Of a stretch of DNA of 7,601 nucleotides, positions 1-6,012 are shown in pieces (positions within the stretch are counted from its first letter, which is position 1; the number at the start of each line of letters is the position of its first letter). The position numbers and the translations under genes are program-made. The DNA comes from Bacillota bacterium (GTDB lineage: Bacteria > Bacillota > Clostridia > Oscillospirales > Ruminococcaceae), in contig JAEXNS010000200.1 in NCBI GenBank assembly GCA_023439605.1, positions 1 to 7,601 on the forward strand, in the 5' to 3' direction. The notes beneath the pieces are model-generated. The model was not told the DNA's origin and did not search any database. It saw only the letters and a list, made by a program, of their open reading frames with translations.

Positions 1-272
1 AAGGATGGTTTTTGACAGCTGAAATGTTGGAACTAATAGAACAAGGTTATGAAAATAAAGTATGTTGTCAACCTTTTGGATGTTTGCCAAATCATATAGT
101 TGGAAAAGGTATGATAAGAAAAATAAAAGAGAGAAATCCAAGATCGAACATAGTTCCTATAGATTATGACCCAGGAGCTACAAAAGTAAATCAAGAAAAT
201 AGAATAAAGCTTATGCTTGCAATTGCAAGAGAGCAATCTATGTCAGACGATATTCTTTTGGAGAATGCTTGA
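1..272 (+). CDS. 2-hydroxyacyl-CoA dehydratase activase-related protein, C-terminal fragment
   Basis: This is the 3' end of a gene that begins before the window. The frame is open from the first bases and reads GWFLTAEMLELIEQGYEN, followed by CCQPFGCLPNHIVGKGMI, IVPIDYDPGATKVNQENRIK and a TGA stop at 270-272. Established knowledge: this QPFGCLPNH...GKGM...DYDPGA pattern is the conserved C-terminus of the very large (about 1400-residue) proteins that fuse BcrAD/BadFG-type ATPase activase domains to a 2-hydroxyglutaryl-CoA dehydratase D-component-like region. The TTG at 12 is an ordinary leucine codon inside the conserved block, not a start. These proteins are linked to ATP-driven, Fe-S-dependent electron transfer in anaerobes, but the exact substrate of this branch is unknown. 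Nothing ties it functionally to the genes on its right; a terminator lies between them. Family call is confident, precise function is not. Confidence 0.85.
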   Translation, partial: GWFLTAEMLELIEQGYENKVCCQPFGCLPNHIVGKGMIRKIKERNPRSNIVPIDYDPGATKVNQENRIKLMLAIAREQSMSDDILLENA

Positions 273-321
273 TAAAAAACATGTTGTACTAAAATGAATT
301 TAAACTATTGATAAGTCTATT

Positions 322-497
322 TAAGATTTTGTAGGAGTTTCGACTCTCTTCGGAGGCGACTGGGTTTTCCGGTTGCCCTAGACCTTCTATAAAATGTCTC
401 AGCCTTTATATATGGCAGAATTGTAACGTGTTTGGCGAACATGGGTAAATTTATAATAAAAAAGCTTTTCTTTGAATTATCAAAGAAAAGCTTTTTT
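322..497 (+). ncRNA. candidate structured non-coding RNA (family not recognised)
   Basis: No ORF of note lies here. Positions 331-445 are about 47% GC by my count, against roughly 30% around them, as expected of a folded RNA in an AT-rich genome. Visible elements: a UUCG-tetraloop hairpin (CTC at 346-348, TTCG, GAG at 353-355) extended by TCG 340-342 with CGA 357-359; AGAC 380-383 with GTCT 396-399; GCC 402-404 with GGC 414-416; and CGTGTT 427-432 with AACATG 438-443 around the loop TGGCG. The stretch ends in a perfect intrinsic terminator at 458-497. It could be a free-standing RNA or a long 3' UTR of the upstream gene. I could not match it to tmRNA, SRP RNA, 6S or a riboswitch class by eye. 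The 5' end is a guess; the only promoter-like element is a weak TTGTAC at 284-289 with TTGATA at 308-313. Confidence 0.45.
458..497. terminator. bidirectional intrinsic terminator
   Basis: The arms 458-475 and 480-497 form a perfect 18-bp stem around a 4-base ATTA loop. It has a T-run on the + side (492-497) and a matching A-run (458-463), which serves as the T-run on the minus strand. It sits between the candidate RNA/upstream + gene and the 3' end of the minus-strand DUF4956 gene (stop codon near 506), so it can end transcription from both sides. Confidence 0.9.
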
Positions 498-505
498 AAT
501 TAATT

Positions 506-1204
506 TTATTGTTGATAAATTTTATCGTCGTATTTGTATAGTGATAAGATAATATTTAAATTTCCATTTAAAGTTCTTAATTCATCAATAAATTCTTTTT
601 GGTTAGCAGTATTTTTTACTTCAAGGCTAAAAATAAGTTCAAATAATGAACCAAACTCTGTAGTTTTAACTCTTTTTAATATCCATGTACTAGTGTATTT
701 ATTTAAAACATTATCAAACATTCCTATATAGTTTAAGTTTTCAGGTATAGTGATTTTTAAAGTCATACTTTTAGTTTGAGATGCAGCGTATCTAGTTTTA
801 TGTAATATTATCATTATAGTAGTTAGGATTATGAAAAATAAAAATGCATAAGCTATGTAACCTAATCCACAAGCTAAACCAGCGGCTGTTGCTAAAAATA
901 CATGGGCAATTTCTTTTGGGTCACCAGGAGCACTTCTGAATCTTACCAGAGTAAAAGCACCTGCTAAACTTAAAGCACCAGCAATATTATTACTGATTAA
1001 AGTAATGATTACAGCAACTATAGGTGGTAGCATAATCATAGTCCAAACATAACCTTGAGCATAACCTTCTTTTTTATGTGTATAAACATATACTAAACTA
1101 ATTAAAAATCCAATTATTATTGCAGATAAAAGAGAAGCAATAAAGCTTTCTGTTGAAATCTGTGTTAACGTGCCATCGTTATTAAGAAAAATAGAATTAA
1201 ACAA
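506..1204 (-). CDS. DUF4956 family integral membrane protein
   Basis: The 232-residue product has hydrophobic segments at about residues 22-42, 52-71, 101-117 and 118-135. Between them is the family hallmark GAFTLVRFRSAPG (residues 82-94). A soluble, probably cytoplasmic domain of about 90 residues follows (145-232). Length and N-terminus (FNSIF...GTLT) match the DUF4956 family. The start is TTG at 1204-1202: an in-frame TGA lies at 1213-1211 and no ATG occurs until residue 56. A good Shine-Dalgarno site (GAAAGGATG) precedes it by about 7-10 nt. Established knowledge: DUF4956 proteins are commonly encoded beside VTC-domain and CotH-kinase proteins, as here, but their biochemical role is undetermined. 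Inference: it may be the membrane partner of the VTC protein, for example a conduit or anchor. A 193-nt upstream region carries a direct repeat shared with the VTC promoter. Family certain, function unknown. Confidence 0.93.
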   Translation of the reverse strand: MFNSIFLNNDGTLTQISTESFIASLLSAIIIGFLISLVYVYTHKKEGYAQGYVWTMIMLPPIVAVIITLISNNIAGALSLAGAFTLVRFRSAPGDPKEIAHVFLATAAGLACGLGYIAYAFLFFIILTTIMIILHKTRYAASQTKSMTLKITIPENLNYIGMFDNVLNKYTSTWILKRVKTTEFGSLFELIFSLEVKNTANQKEFIDELRTLNGNLNIILSLYKYDDKIYQQ

Positions 1205-1211
1205 AAAAATT

Positions 1212-1220
1212 CATCCTTTC
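1212..1220 (-). promoter_or_regulatory. ribosome binding site fixing the TTG start of the DUF4956 gene
   Basis: On the minus strand 1220-1212 reads GAAAGGATG, seven bases before TTG at 1204. The ATG inside this site (1214-1212) is out of frame, and the in-frame codon at 1213-1211 is TGA. The TTG is therefore the only plausible start. Confidence 0.75.
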
Positions 1221-1375
1221 ATATTTGAGTGATAATTTTTGATAATGAACGGAGTTAATTATATAAAAAATTATAGAATTGGTTTTGTGATAAAATTTTA
1301 AAATTAATTTTTAAGTTTATTATTAAGAATTTAATTTGTAATTAATCATAATTTTATTATCGTTTCAAATCATTA

Positions 1376-1414
1376 TTTATAGTATATTATATAAATCTTA
1401 AAATAGTCTTAAAA
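1376..1414 (-). promoter_or_regulatory. putative activator-dependent promoter of the DUF4956 gene (direct repeat plus -10)
   Basis: Seen: CTTAAAA at 1397-1403 and again at 1408-1414 (11-bp period, + strand), then on the minus strand a -10-like TATAAA at 1381-1376, separated from the repeat by 15 bp. The VTC gene has the same repeat with the same 15-bp gap to TATAAT. Established knowledge: 11-bp-period direct repeats overlapping the -35 region are typical of OmpR/PhoB-family response-regulator sites. Inference: both genes are activated by one regulator. The region is AT-rich, so the -10 alone is weak evidence. The implied 5' leader is about 165 nt. Confidence 0.4.
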
Positions 1415-1494
1415 AAGACATAATCATCTTATATAAATTTGGTTATAATAGTTATGCATAAAATATTATGTTAAGTATAGCAAAGGTAGTTCTC

Positions 1495-1535
1495 GTGAAC
1501 ATTTAAATAACACAAAAAAACTCCTAGATGTTCAC
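1495..1535. repeat. inverted repeat GTGAACAT / ATGTTCAC
   Basis: GTGAACAT at 1495-1502 and ATGTTCAC at 1528-1535 are perfect 8-bp inverted copies separated by 25 bp, just upstream of the candidate promoter of the first dockerin gene. The core GAACAT recurs in the palindromes at 6851-6859 and 7079-7087. It could be a pair of regulator half-sites or an RNA stem. Confidence 0.4.
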
Positions 1536-1538
1536 ATT

Positions 1539-1567
1539 TTGTTAATAATCATATCACATTATAAAAT
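1539..1567 (+). promoter_or_regulatory. putative promoter of the dockerin/beta-helix gene pair
   Basis: TTGTTA (1539-1544), a 17-bp spacer and TAAAAT (1562-1567) resemble a housekeeping promoter. An overlapping alternative -10, TATACT at 1568-1573, also exists. It would give a leader of roughly 100 nt before the start at 1679. Evidence is pattern only, in AT-rich DNA. Confidence 0.35.
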
Positions 1568-1634
1568 TATACTTAAAAACAGATAAATTAAAAAAGTAAA
1601 TTTGTGCAATTTGAGTCGACGCTTGCTAAAATTA

Positions 1635-1661
1635 AATTTTAATTCATTATTAATTAAAATT
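1635..1661 (+). promoter_or_regulatory. A/U-only leader hairpin abutting the Shine-Dalgarno site
   Basis: AATTTTAATT (1635-1644) and AATTAAAATT (1652-1661) are perfect 10-bp inverted repeats around a 7-base loop. The Shine-Dalgarno AAAGGAG (1662-1668) starts on the next base and is 10 nt from the ATG. The all-A/U stem would be weak and temperature-sensitive. It may affect ribosome access or mRNA stability, or may only reflect base composition. Confidence 0.35.
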
Positions 1662-1678
1662 AAAGGAGTTTTTAGTCT

Positions 1679-3748
1679 ATGAAATTTATAAATAATAAAA
1701 AAAGAATTTTAACAGGAATTATATTTGCATCAATATTATTATCAACTAACTTAGGTATAGCATCCACACAAGCAGCGTCTCAGAAAATGTATGGTGATGT
1801 AAATAATGATTTAAAAGTAGATAATATGGATTTAACTATGTTTTGTCAATATATGGTTAAGGATATATCTTTTGATGTAGAAACAATGTATATATCTGAT
1901 TTAAATGAAAATGGTTCGGTAGGAATTGATGATTTGGCATTATTAAAACAATATATAATGGGTGATAAAATCCCTAAAATAGGTACATACAAAGAAACTA
2001 CTCAAACTGAAATTACTACAGAATCAATAACGACCTCAGTTACAACGACAAATGAAACAACAGTAACAACAGGTGTATCTACTACGGTCACTGAAGTACC
2101 TGTTACTACAGTTACGGAATTACCTATAACTGAAGCGAAAACCATTACTCTAAATGGCACATCTATAGTTAAAACTGGAACTGGTATTGATATAAATGGA
2201 AGTGTAGCAACTATTAAAGAACCAGGAGTATATGTTATAACAGGAACGTTAAATGATGGCCAAATTATAGTTAATGTCGATAAAACTACATATCCAGATG
2301 GTGAAGTAGAACTTTCACTAGAAGGAGCAACTATAAATTGTTCAAATAATTCAGCTATTTTTATTGAGAGCGTAGATAAAGAGTGTGCAATATCAGTTAA
2401 AAAAGGTACAGTAAATACAGTATCTGACGGAACTAGTTATACAAATACAGATGGAGATACTGGTGCTATTTACTCAAAAGATGATTTGAAAATAAAAGGT
2501 AAAGGTGATTTGGTTGTAAAAGGCAACTGTAAAGATGGAATAGTTTCAAAGGATTCTATTAAAATTTTTAATGGTAATATAAAAGTTACAGCCGTAGATG
2601 ATGGAATAAGAGGAAATGATAGTGTAAAAATAGGTGACGCAGATGATACTGACTTTTCAGCTTTAAAAGTTGATGTGACATCTTCGAGTGGAGATGGAAT
2701 AAAAACTACAAATGAAACAGACGTAGATTCAGGAAAAGTAATTGTAAATGGAGGAACAGTGGTAATAAAATCATTTACAGATGCTATAGACGCAGCACAA
2801 TCAATAAAAGTTGATGGTGGAAGCATGGATATCTATACAAACAAAGGAAGTACAGGCGGTTCAATTGCTTCTACTGTTACAAGTGCAAAAGGACTTAAAG
2901 CTGTTAAATTAATTGAAATAAATAATGGCACAATAAAAATAGATTCTACAGATGATTCAATACACTCCAATACAGATTTAATTATTAATGGTGGAGATGT
3001 TGTTATGGCAACCACTGATGATGGTATATATGCTGATAATAGCATTACTATCAGTAATGGTATTATCAACATTACTAAGTCATATGAGGGTATAGAAGCT
3101 TATTTGATAGATGTAAAGGGTGGAAATATAAAGTTGGTTTCTTCTGACGATGGATTTAATGCAGCTGGTGGAGATGGTTCTGGAACACAAAATAATACAG
3201 GATTTTTCCAAGGAGGAATTTCAACTTCAACTGGAACATTAAATATAAGCGGTGGATACTGCTATGTTCAAGCAAATGGAGATGGCGTTGATTCAAATGG
3301 TAATTTAACTATTTCAGGAGGAACAGTAATAGTTTGTGGACCTTCTGCAGGTGGAAATGGAATTTTTGATATAGGCGATGGAGGATCATATAAATTCACT
3401 GTAAATGGAGGAACTATATTTGGAATTGGAACTAGTTCAATGTTTGTTTCACCTACTTCAAATAATAGCTATTTATCAACTGCTATTACTTTGCAAAGTG
3501 GAAATATTTTAACTATTGCCGATTCAACAGGTAAGGTGTTGTCAGCTTTAAAAGTTCCAAGTTCGCTTAATATGAATGGTGCTCTTGTTTATGCATCACC
3601 ATCATTTGTCACTGGAACATATTCAGTTTATTCTGGAGGAACATATACAGGAAATCTTGATGAAAATGGTTATGGAGTTGGAGGAACAGTTTCAGGAGGA
3701 AATCTTATAAATTCTCCAATTTCTTCAGGAGGTATGGGCCCAAGATAA
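1679..3748 (+). CDS. secreted dockerin protein with Cthe_2159-like (DUF4353) beta-helix carbohydrate-binding domain, copy 1
   Basis: The product has 689 residues. Residues 1 to about 33 form a signal peptide (basic N-terminus, hydrophobic core, Ala-rich cleavage region). Residues 39-97 are a type I dockerin with two calcium loops: loop 1 has D40, N42, D44, D48, D51; loop 2 has D74, N76, N78, G82, D85. A Thr/Ser-rich linker spans about 103-154. Residues 155-640 are a beta-helix domain with recurring turns such as VDDGIRG, TDDSIHSN, TDDGIYAD, SDDGFNAA and GDGVDSNG. The tail is Gly/Ser-rich. Established knowledge: Cthe_2159 is the founding DUF4353 structure, a calcium-binding, pectate-lyase-like parallel beta-helix that binds cellulose and polygalacturonate without known catalysis. 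The dockerin predicts docking on a scaffoldin cohesin. The ATG at 1679 has AAAGGAG 10 nt upstream. Odd points: the dockerin is N-terminal, and loop 1 has Leu instead of the usual Gly at position 6. The paralogue at 3914 follows in the same direction, probably co-transcribed. Confidence 0.9.
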   Translation: MKFINNKKRILTGIIFASILLSTNLGIASTQAASQKMYGDVNNDLKVDNMDLTMFCQYMVKDISFDVETMYISDLNENGSVGIDDLALLKQYIMGDKIPKIGTYKETTQTEITTESITTSVTTTNETTVTTGVSTTVTEVPVTTVTELPITEAKTITLNGTSIVKTGTGIDINGSVATIKEPGVYVITGTLNDGQIIVNVDKTTYPDGEVELSLEGATINCSNNSAIFIESVDKECAISVKKGTVNTVSDGTSYTNTDGDTGAIYSKDDLKIKGKGDLVVKGNCKDGIVSKDSIKIFNGNIKVTAVDDGIRGNDSVKIGDADDTDFSALKVDVTSSSGDGIKTTNETDVDSGKVIVNGGTVVIKSFTDAIDAAQSIKVDGGSMDIYTNKGSTGGSIASTVTSAKGLKAVKLIEINNGTIKIDSTDDSIHSNTDLIINGGDVVMATTDDGIYADNSITISNGIINITKSYEGIEAYLIDVKGGNIKLVSSDDGFNAAGGDGSGTQNNTGFFQGGISTSTGTLNISGGYCYVQANGDGVDSNGNLTISGGTVIVCGPSAGGNGIFDIGDGGSYKFTVNGGTIFGIGTSSMFVSPTSNNSYLSTAITLQSGNILTIADSTGKVLSALKVPSSLNMNGALVYASPSFVTGTYSVYSGGTYTGNLDENGYGVGGTVSGGNLINSPISSGGMGPR

Positions 3749-3750
3749 TA

Positions 3751-3778
3751 TTGAATTATCTTAAATATATGATATAGA
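3751..3778 (+). promoter_or_regulatory. weak possible internal promoter before second dockerin gene
   Basis: TTGAAT (3751-3756), a 16-bp spacer and TATAGA (3773-3778) lie just after the stop codon of the first gene. The match is imperfect. It matters only as a possible separate start for the second paralogue, which otherwise depends on read-through from the first. Confidence 0.2.
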
Positions 3779-3798
3779 TTTTGGGGCTACTGATCATA

Positions 3799-3859
3799 AT
3801 ATAAATATATAAATCAATGTTCTTTTGATTTTCATTAGGACATTGATCTATATTTATAT
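3799..3859 (+). repeat. long intergenic hairpin between the two dockerin genes
   Basis: The arms 3799-3809 (ATATAAATATA) with 3849-3859, and 3813-3820 (ATCAATGT) with 3840-3847, pair with one small internal loop. This gives about 19 bp plus a further G-C closing pair, 3822 with 3838. No T-run follows, so it is not a standard intrinsic terminator. Inference: it may be a 3'-end stabiliser or processing site that sets the relative amounts of the two messages. Stem-loop-guided RNA processing of this kind is described for the cip-cel cellulosome operon of Clostridium cellulolyticum. Confidence 0.5.
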
Positions 3860-3913
3860 TTGTGATTTATTATAAATTTTCAGTAGAAATTTGAGTAATA
3901 GGGGAGTTTTTTT

Positions 3914-5887
3914 ATGCGTACAAAAAAAAGCAAAAAAATGATTATTTCAAAATTGGCATTATCGGCATTGGTTCTGTCTTCTAGCTTGTCTACAATGCAT
4001 AGTTTGGCTGTTACGCCAAGAATGTATGGTGATGTAAATAATGATGGAAAAGTAGACAATATGGATTTAACTATGTTATGCAGATATATAGTTAAAGATA
4101 TTAATTTGGATGAAGAAACATTGTCAATACTGGATTTGACAGACAATTTATCTATTGGTGTAGACGATCTTGCTTTGTTAAAGCAGTATGTTATGGGCGA
4201 TGCTGTTGTAAAGGTAGGGACATACAAAGAAGAAAATCCAGTGTTAACAGAAGAAAATAGTATTACTTTAAATGGAACGTCTATTGTTACAACTGGAAAA
4301 GGTACAGAGGTTAATGGAAGCATTGCAACTATTAAAGAACCAGGTGTATATGTTATAACAGGAACATTAAATGATGGGCAAATTATAGTTAATGTTGATA
4401 AGACTTTATATCCTAATGGAGTAGTTGAACTTTCACTGGAAGGTGCAACTATAAACTGTTCAAACAATTCAGCTATTTATGTTTCTAGTGTAGGAGATGA
4501 ATGTGCTATAACAGCAAAGAAAGATACTTTAAATACAATATCTGACGGAACTAATTATACAAATGCAGATGGAGAAAGTGGTGCTATCTACTCGAAAGAT
4601 GATTTGAAAATAAAAGGCAAAGGCAATTTGGTAGTGAAAGGGAATTGTGCGGATGGTATAGTTTCAAAGGATTCTATTAAAATTTTTAATGGTAATATAA
4701 AAGTTACAGCCGTAGATGATGGAATAAGGGGAAAAGATAGTGTAAAAATAGGTGATTCAGATGATACGGATTTTTCAGCTTTAAAAGTTGATATTACGTC
4801 ATCAAGTGGCGACGGAATAAAAGCTACAAATGAAACAGATACAGATTCAGGTAAAGTGATTTTAAACGGAGGAACATTATTAATAAAATCATTTACAGAC
4901 GCTGTAGATGCAGCACAATCAATCGAAATAAAAGGTGGAGAAGTTAATTTATTTACAAATCAAGGTTCTAAAGCTCCTAGACCCGATGGAAATACAGCAA
5001 GTAGTTCAAAAGGTCTTAAGGCTAAAAATCTCATTACAATCACAAATGGAATTGTAACTATTGATTCTACAGACGATGCTATACATTCAAATAAGGACGT
5101 ATTTATAAGTGGAGGGAATTTAACCATTTCAACAGCAGACGATGGAATACATGCTGATGAGAAATTAACAATTGATAATGGGGAAATAAATATTCTCACA
5201 TCTTTTGAGGGTATAGAAGGAAGCCATATAGTTGTTAATGATGGGAATATTCGTCTTTATGCAAAAGATGATGGTATAAATGCTGCTGGCGGAGATGTAG
5301 AACCAGTATTTGGAACGGTAGGAGATTTTACTTTAACAATAAATAATGGGTATATTTATGTTAAAAGTGATGTAGATGGATTGGATTCAAATGGACATAT
5401 TACATTTAACGGCGGAAATACAGTGGTTTTAACTCCTACAAATGAAGGTGGTGCAGGACCACTTGATCCAGATGGTTCTATGACTTCAAACGGTGGAACA
5501 GTAGTATCTATTGGAGGAAAAGGATATGTAATGGCACCAGCAGGTAATTCAACACAAAACTCTGTTTTGGTACTTCTTAAAGGCACTACAGACAGCTATA
5601 TAAACATAAAAGATTCAACAGGGAAAGATGTTGTGACTTATAAAGCAAATGTTACAGTAGGTTCATTAGTTTATAGTGGACAAGAATTGAAAAATGGGCA
5701 AAACTATACAGTTAGCACTGGAGGGAACTATAGTGGAGGAACAGTAGTAGATGGTGTTTGTACTGGTGGAACATATAGCGGAGGTGTTCAGGAAGCTACC
5801 TTTACTGTGAATGGAATTACAACTTTAGTTGGAACTACTTCAAATGGGTTTCAATTTGGCGGCGGTTTTGGCGGATGGACATGGTAA
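3914..5887 (+). CDS. secreted dockerin protein with Cthe_2159-like (DUF4353) beta-helix carbohydrate-binding domain, copy 2
   Basis: The 657-residue paralogue of the upstream gene has the same order of parts. Residues 1-32 are a signal peptide (lysine-rich N-terminus, cleavage probably after SLA). Residues 39-97 are a type I dockerin: loop 1 has D40, N42, D44, D48, D51; loop 2 has D74, N78, G82, D85, with Thr where the third position is usually Asn. Only a short linker (about 104-115) lacking the Thr-rich stretch follows. Residues 116 to about 590 are the beta-helix domain with the turns VDDGIRG, TDDAIHSN, ADDGIHAD, KDDGINAA and VDGLDSNG. The tail differs from copy 1, ending in Gly/aromatic residues (FQFGGGFGGWTW). 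Start: ATG with GGGGAG 7 nt upstream. Expected role is cellulosome- or surface-bound polysaccharide binding rather than hydrolysis, since no glycosidase or lyase catalytic motif is recognisable. A strong terminator follows. It shares long near-identical tracts with copy 1, including 71 bp with no difference. Confidence 0.9.
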   Translation: MRTKKSKKMIISKLALSALVLSSSLSTMHSLAVTPRMYGDVNNDGKVDNMDLTMLCRYIVKDINLDEETLSILDLTDNLSIGVDDLALLKQYVMGDAVVKVGTYKEENPVLTEENSITLNGTSIVTTGKGTEVNGSIATIKEPGVYVITGTLNDGQIIVNVDKTLYPNGVVELSLEGATINCSNNSAIYVSSVGDECAITAKKDTLNTISDGTNYTNADGESGAIYSKDDLKIKGKGNLVVKGNCADGIVSKDSIKIFNGNIKVTAVDDGIRGKDSVKIGDSDDTDFSALKVDITSSSGDGIKATNETDTDSGKVILNGGTLLIKSFTDAVDAAQSIEIKGGEVNLFTNQGSKAPRPDGNTASSSKGLKAKNLITITNGIVTIDSTDDAIHSNKDVFISGGNLTISTADDGIHADEKLTIDNGEINILTSFEGIEGSHIVVNDGNIRLYAKDDGINAAGGDVEPVFGTVGDFTLTINNGYIYVKSDVDGLDSNGHITFNGGNTVVLTPTNEGGAGPLDPDGSMTSNGGTVVSIGGKGYVMAPAGNSTQNSVLVLLKGTTDSYINIKDSTGKDVVTYKANVTVGSLVYSGQELKNGQNYTVSTGGNYSGGTVVDGVCTGGTYSGGVQEATFTVNGITTLVGTTSNGFQFGGGFGGWTW

Positions 5888-5897
5888 TATAGGATAG

Positions 5898-5935
5898 AAA
5901 AACCCCCTTACTGTAAAAAAGTAAGGGGGTTTTTT
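5898..5935 (+). terminator. intrinsic terminator after the dockerin gene pair
   Basis: CCCCCTTAC (5903-5911) pairs with GTAAGGGGG (5921-5929) around a 9-base A-rich loop. A/T pairs extend the stem and a six-T run follows at 5930-5935. It lies 11 nt after the stop codon of copy 2. The A-run on the left (5898-5902) could also help end the convergent minus-strand VTC transcript. Confidence 0.95.
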
Positions 5936-6012
5936 GATTAAAAAGCAAATTTAATTAATAAAAATACTCAGTAATCAAAAGGAAAATTTATAAAGAAAAG
6001 ATAATGATGTTA

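Larger units (their letters stand above)
1205..1678. other. divergent intergenic region between DUF4956 and first dockerin gene
   Basis: This 474-bp region has no credible ORF. It holds the minus-strand promoter elements for DUF4956 (1376-1414) and a second minus-strand TATAAT-like hexamer at 1258-1263. It also holds an inverted repeat at 1495-1535, a plus-strand promoter candidate at 1539-1567 and an A/T-only hairpin at 1635-1661 directly before the Shine-Dalgarno site of the first dockerin gene. The rest is AT-rich sequence in which I see nothing specific. Confidence 0.7.

Noticed and set aside
12..272. Separate 86-residue gene starting at TTG 12
   Set aside because: The frame is open upstream and the residues before the TTG (GWF) belong to the conserved family motif, so this is the tail of a longer protein.
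322..457. Known riboswitch, tmRNA, SRP or 6S RNA identity for the GC-rich region
   Set aside because: The conserved cores of those classes that I know were not visible, so only an unassigned ncRNA is claimed.
1205..1678. c-di-GMP or other riboswitch upstream of the first dockerin gene
   Set aside because: No conserved aptamer sequence was found; only an inverted repeat and A/T-rich hairpin are present.
2470..3072. Antisense ORFs of 118 and 79 residues within the first dockerin gene
   Set aside because: Both are complementary to the repetitive beta-helix coding sequence and have no independent support.
3880..4467. 195-residue antisense ORF over the start of the second dockerin gene
   Set aside because: It lies opposite a well-supported dockerin gene, has no good ribosome binding site and resembles no family; it reflects the codon bias of the real gene.
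1679..5887. Pectate lyase or glycosidase activity for the beta-helix proteins
   Set aside because: No catalytic motif is recognisable, and the family's characterised member is a binding protein without demonstrated catalysis.
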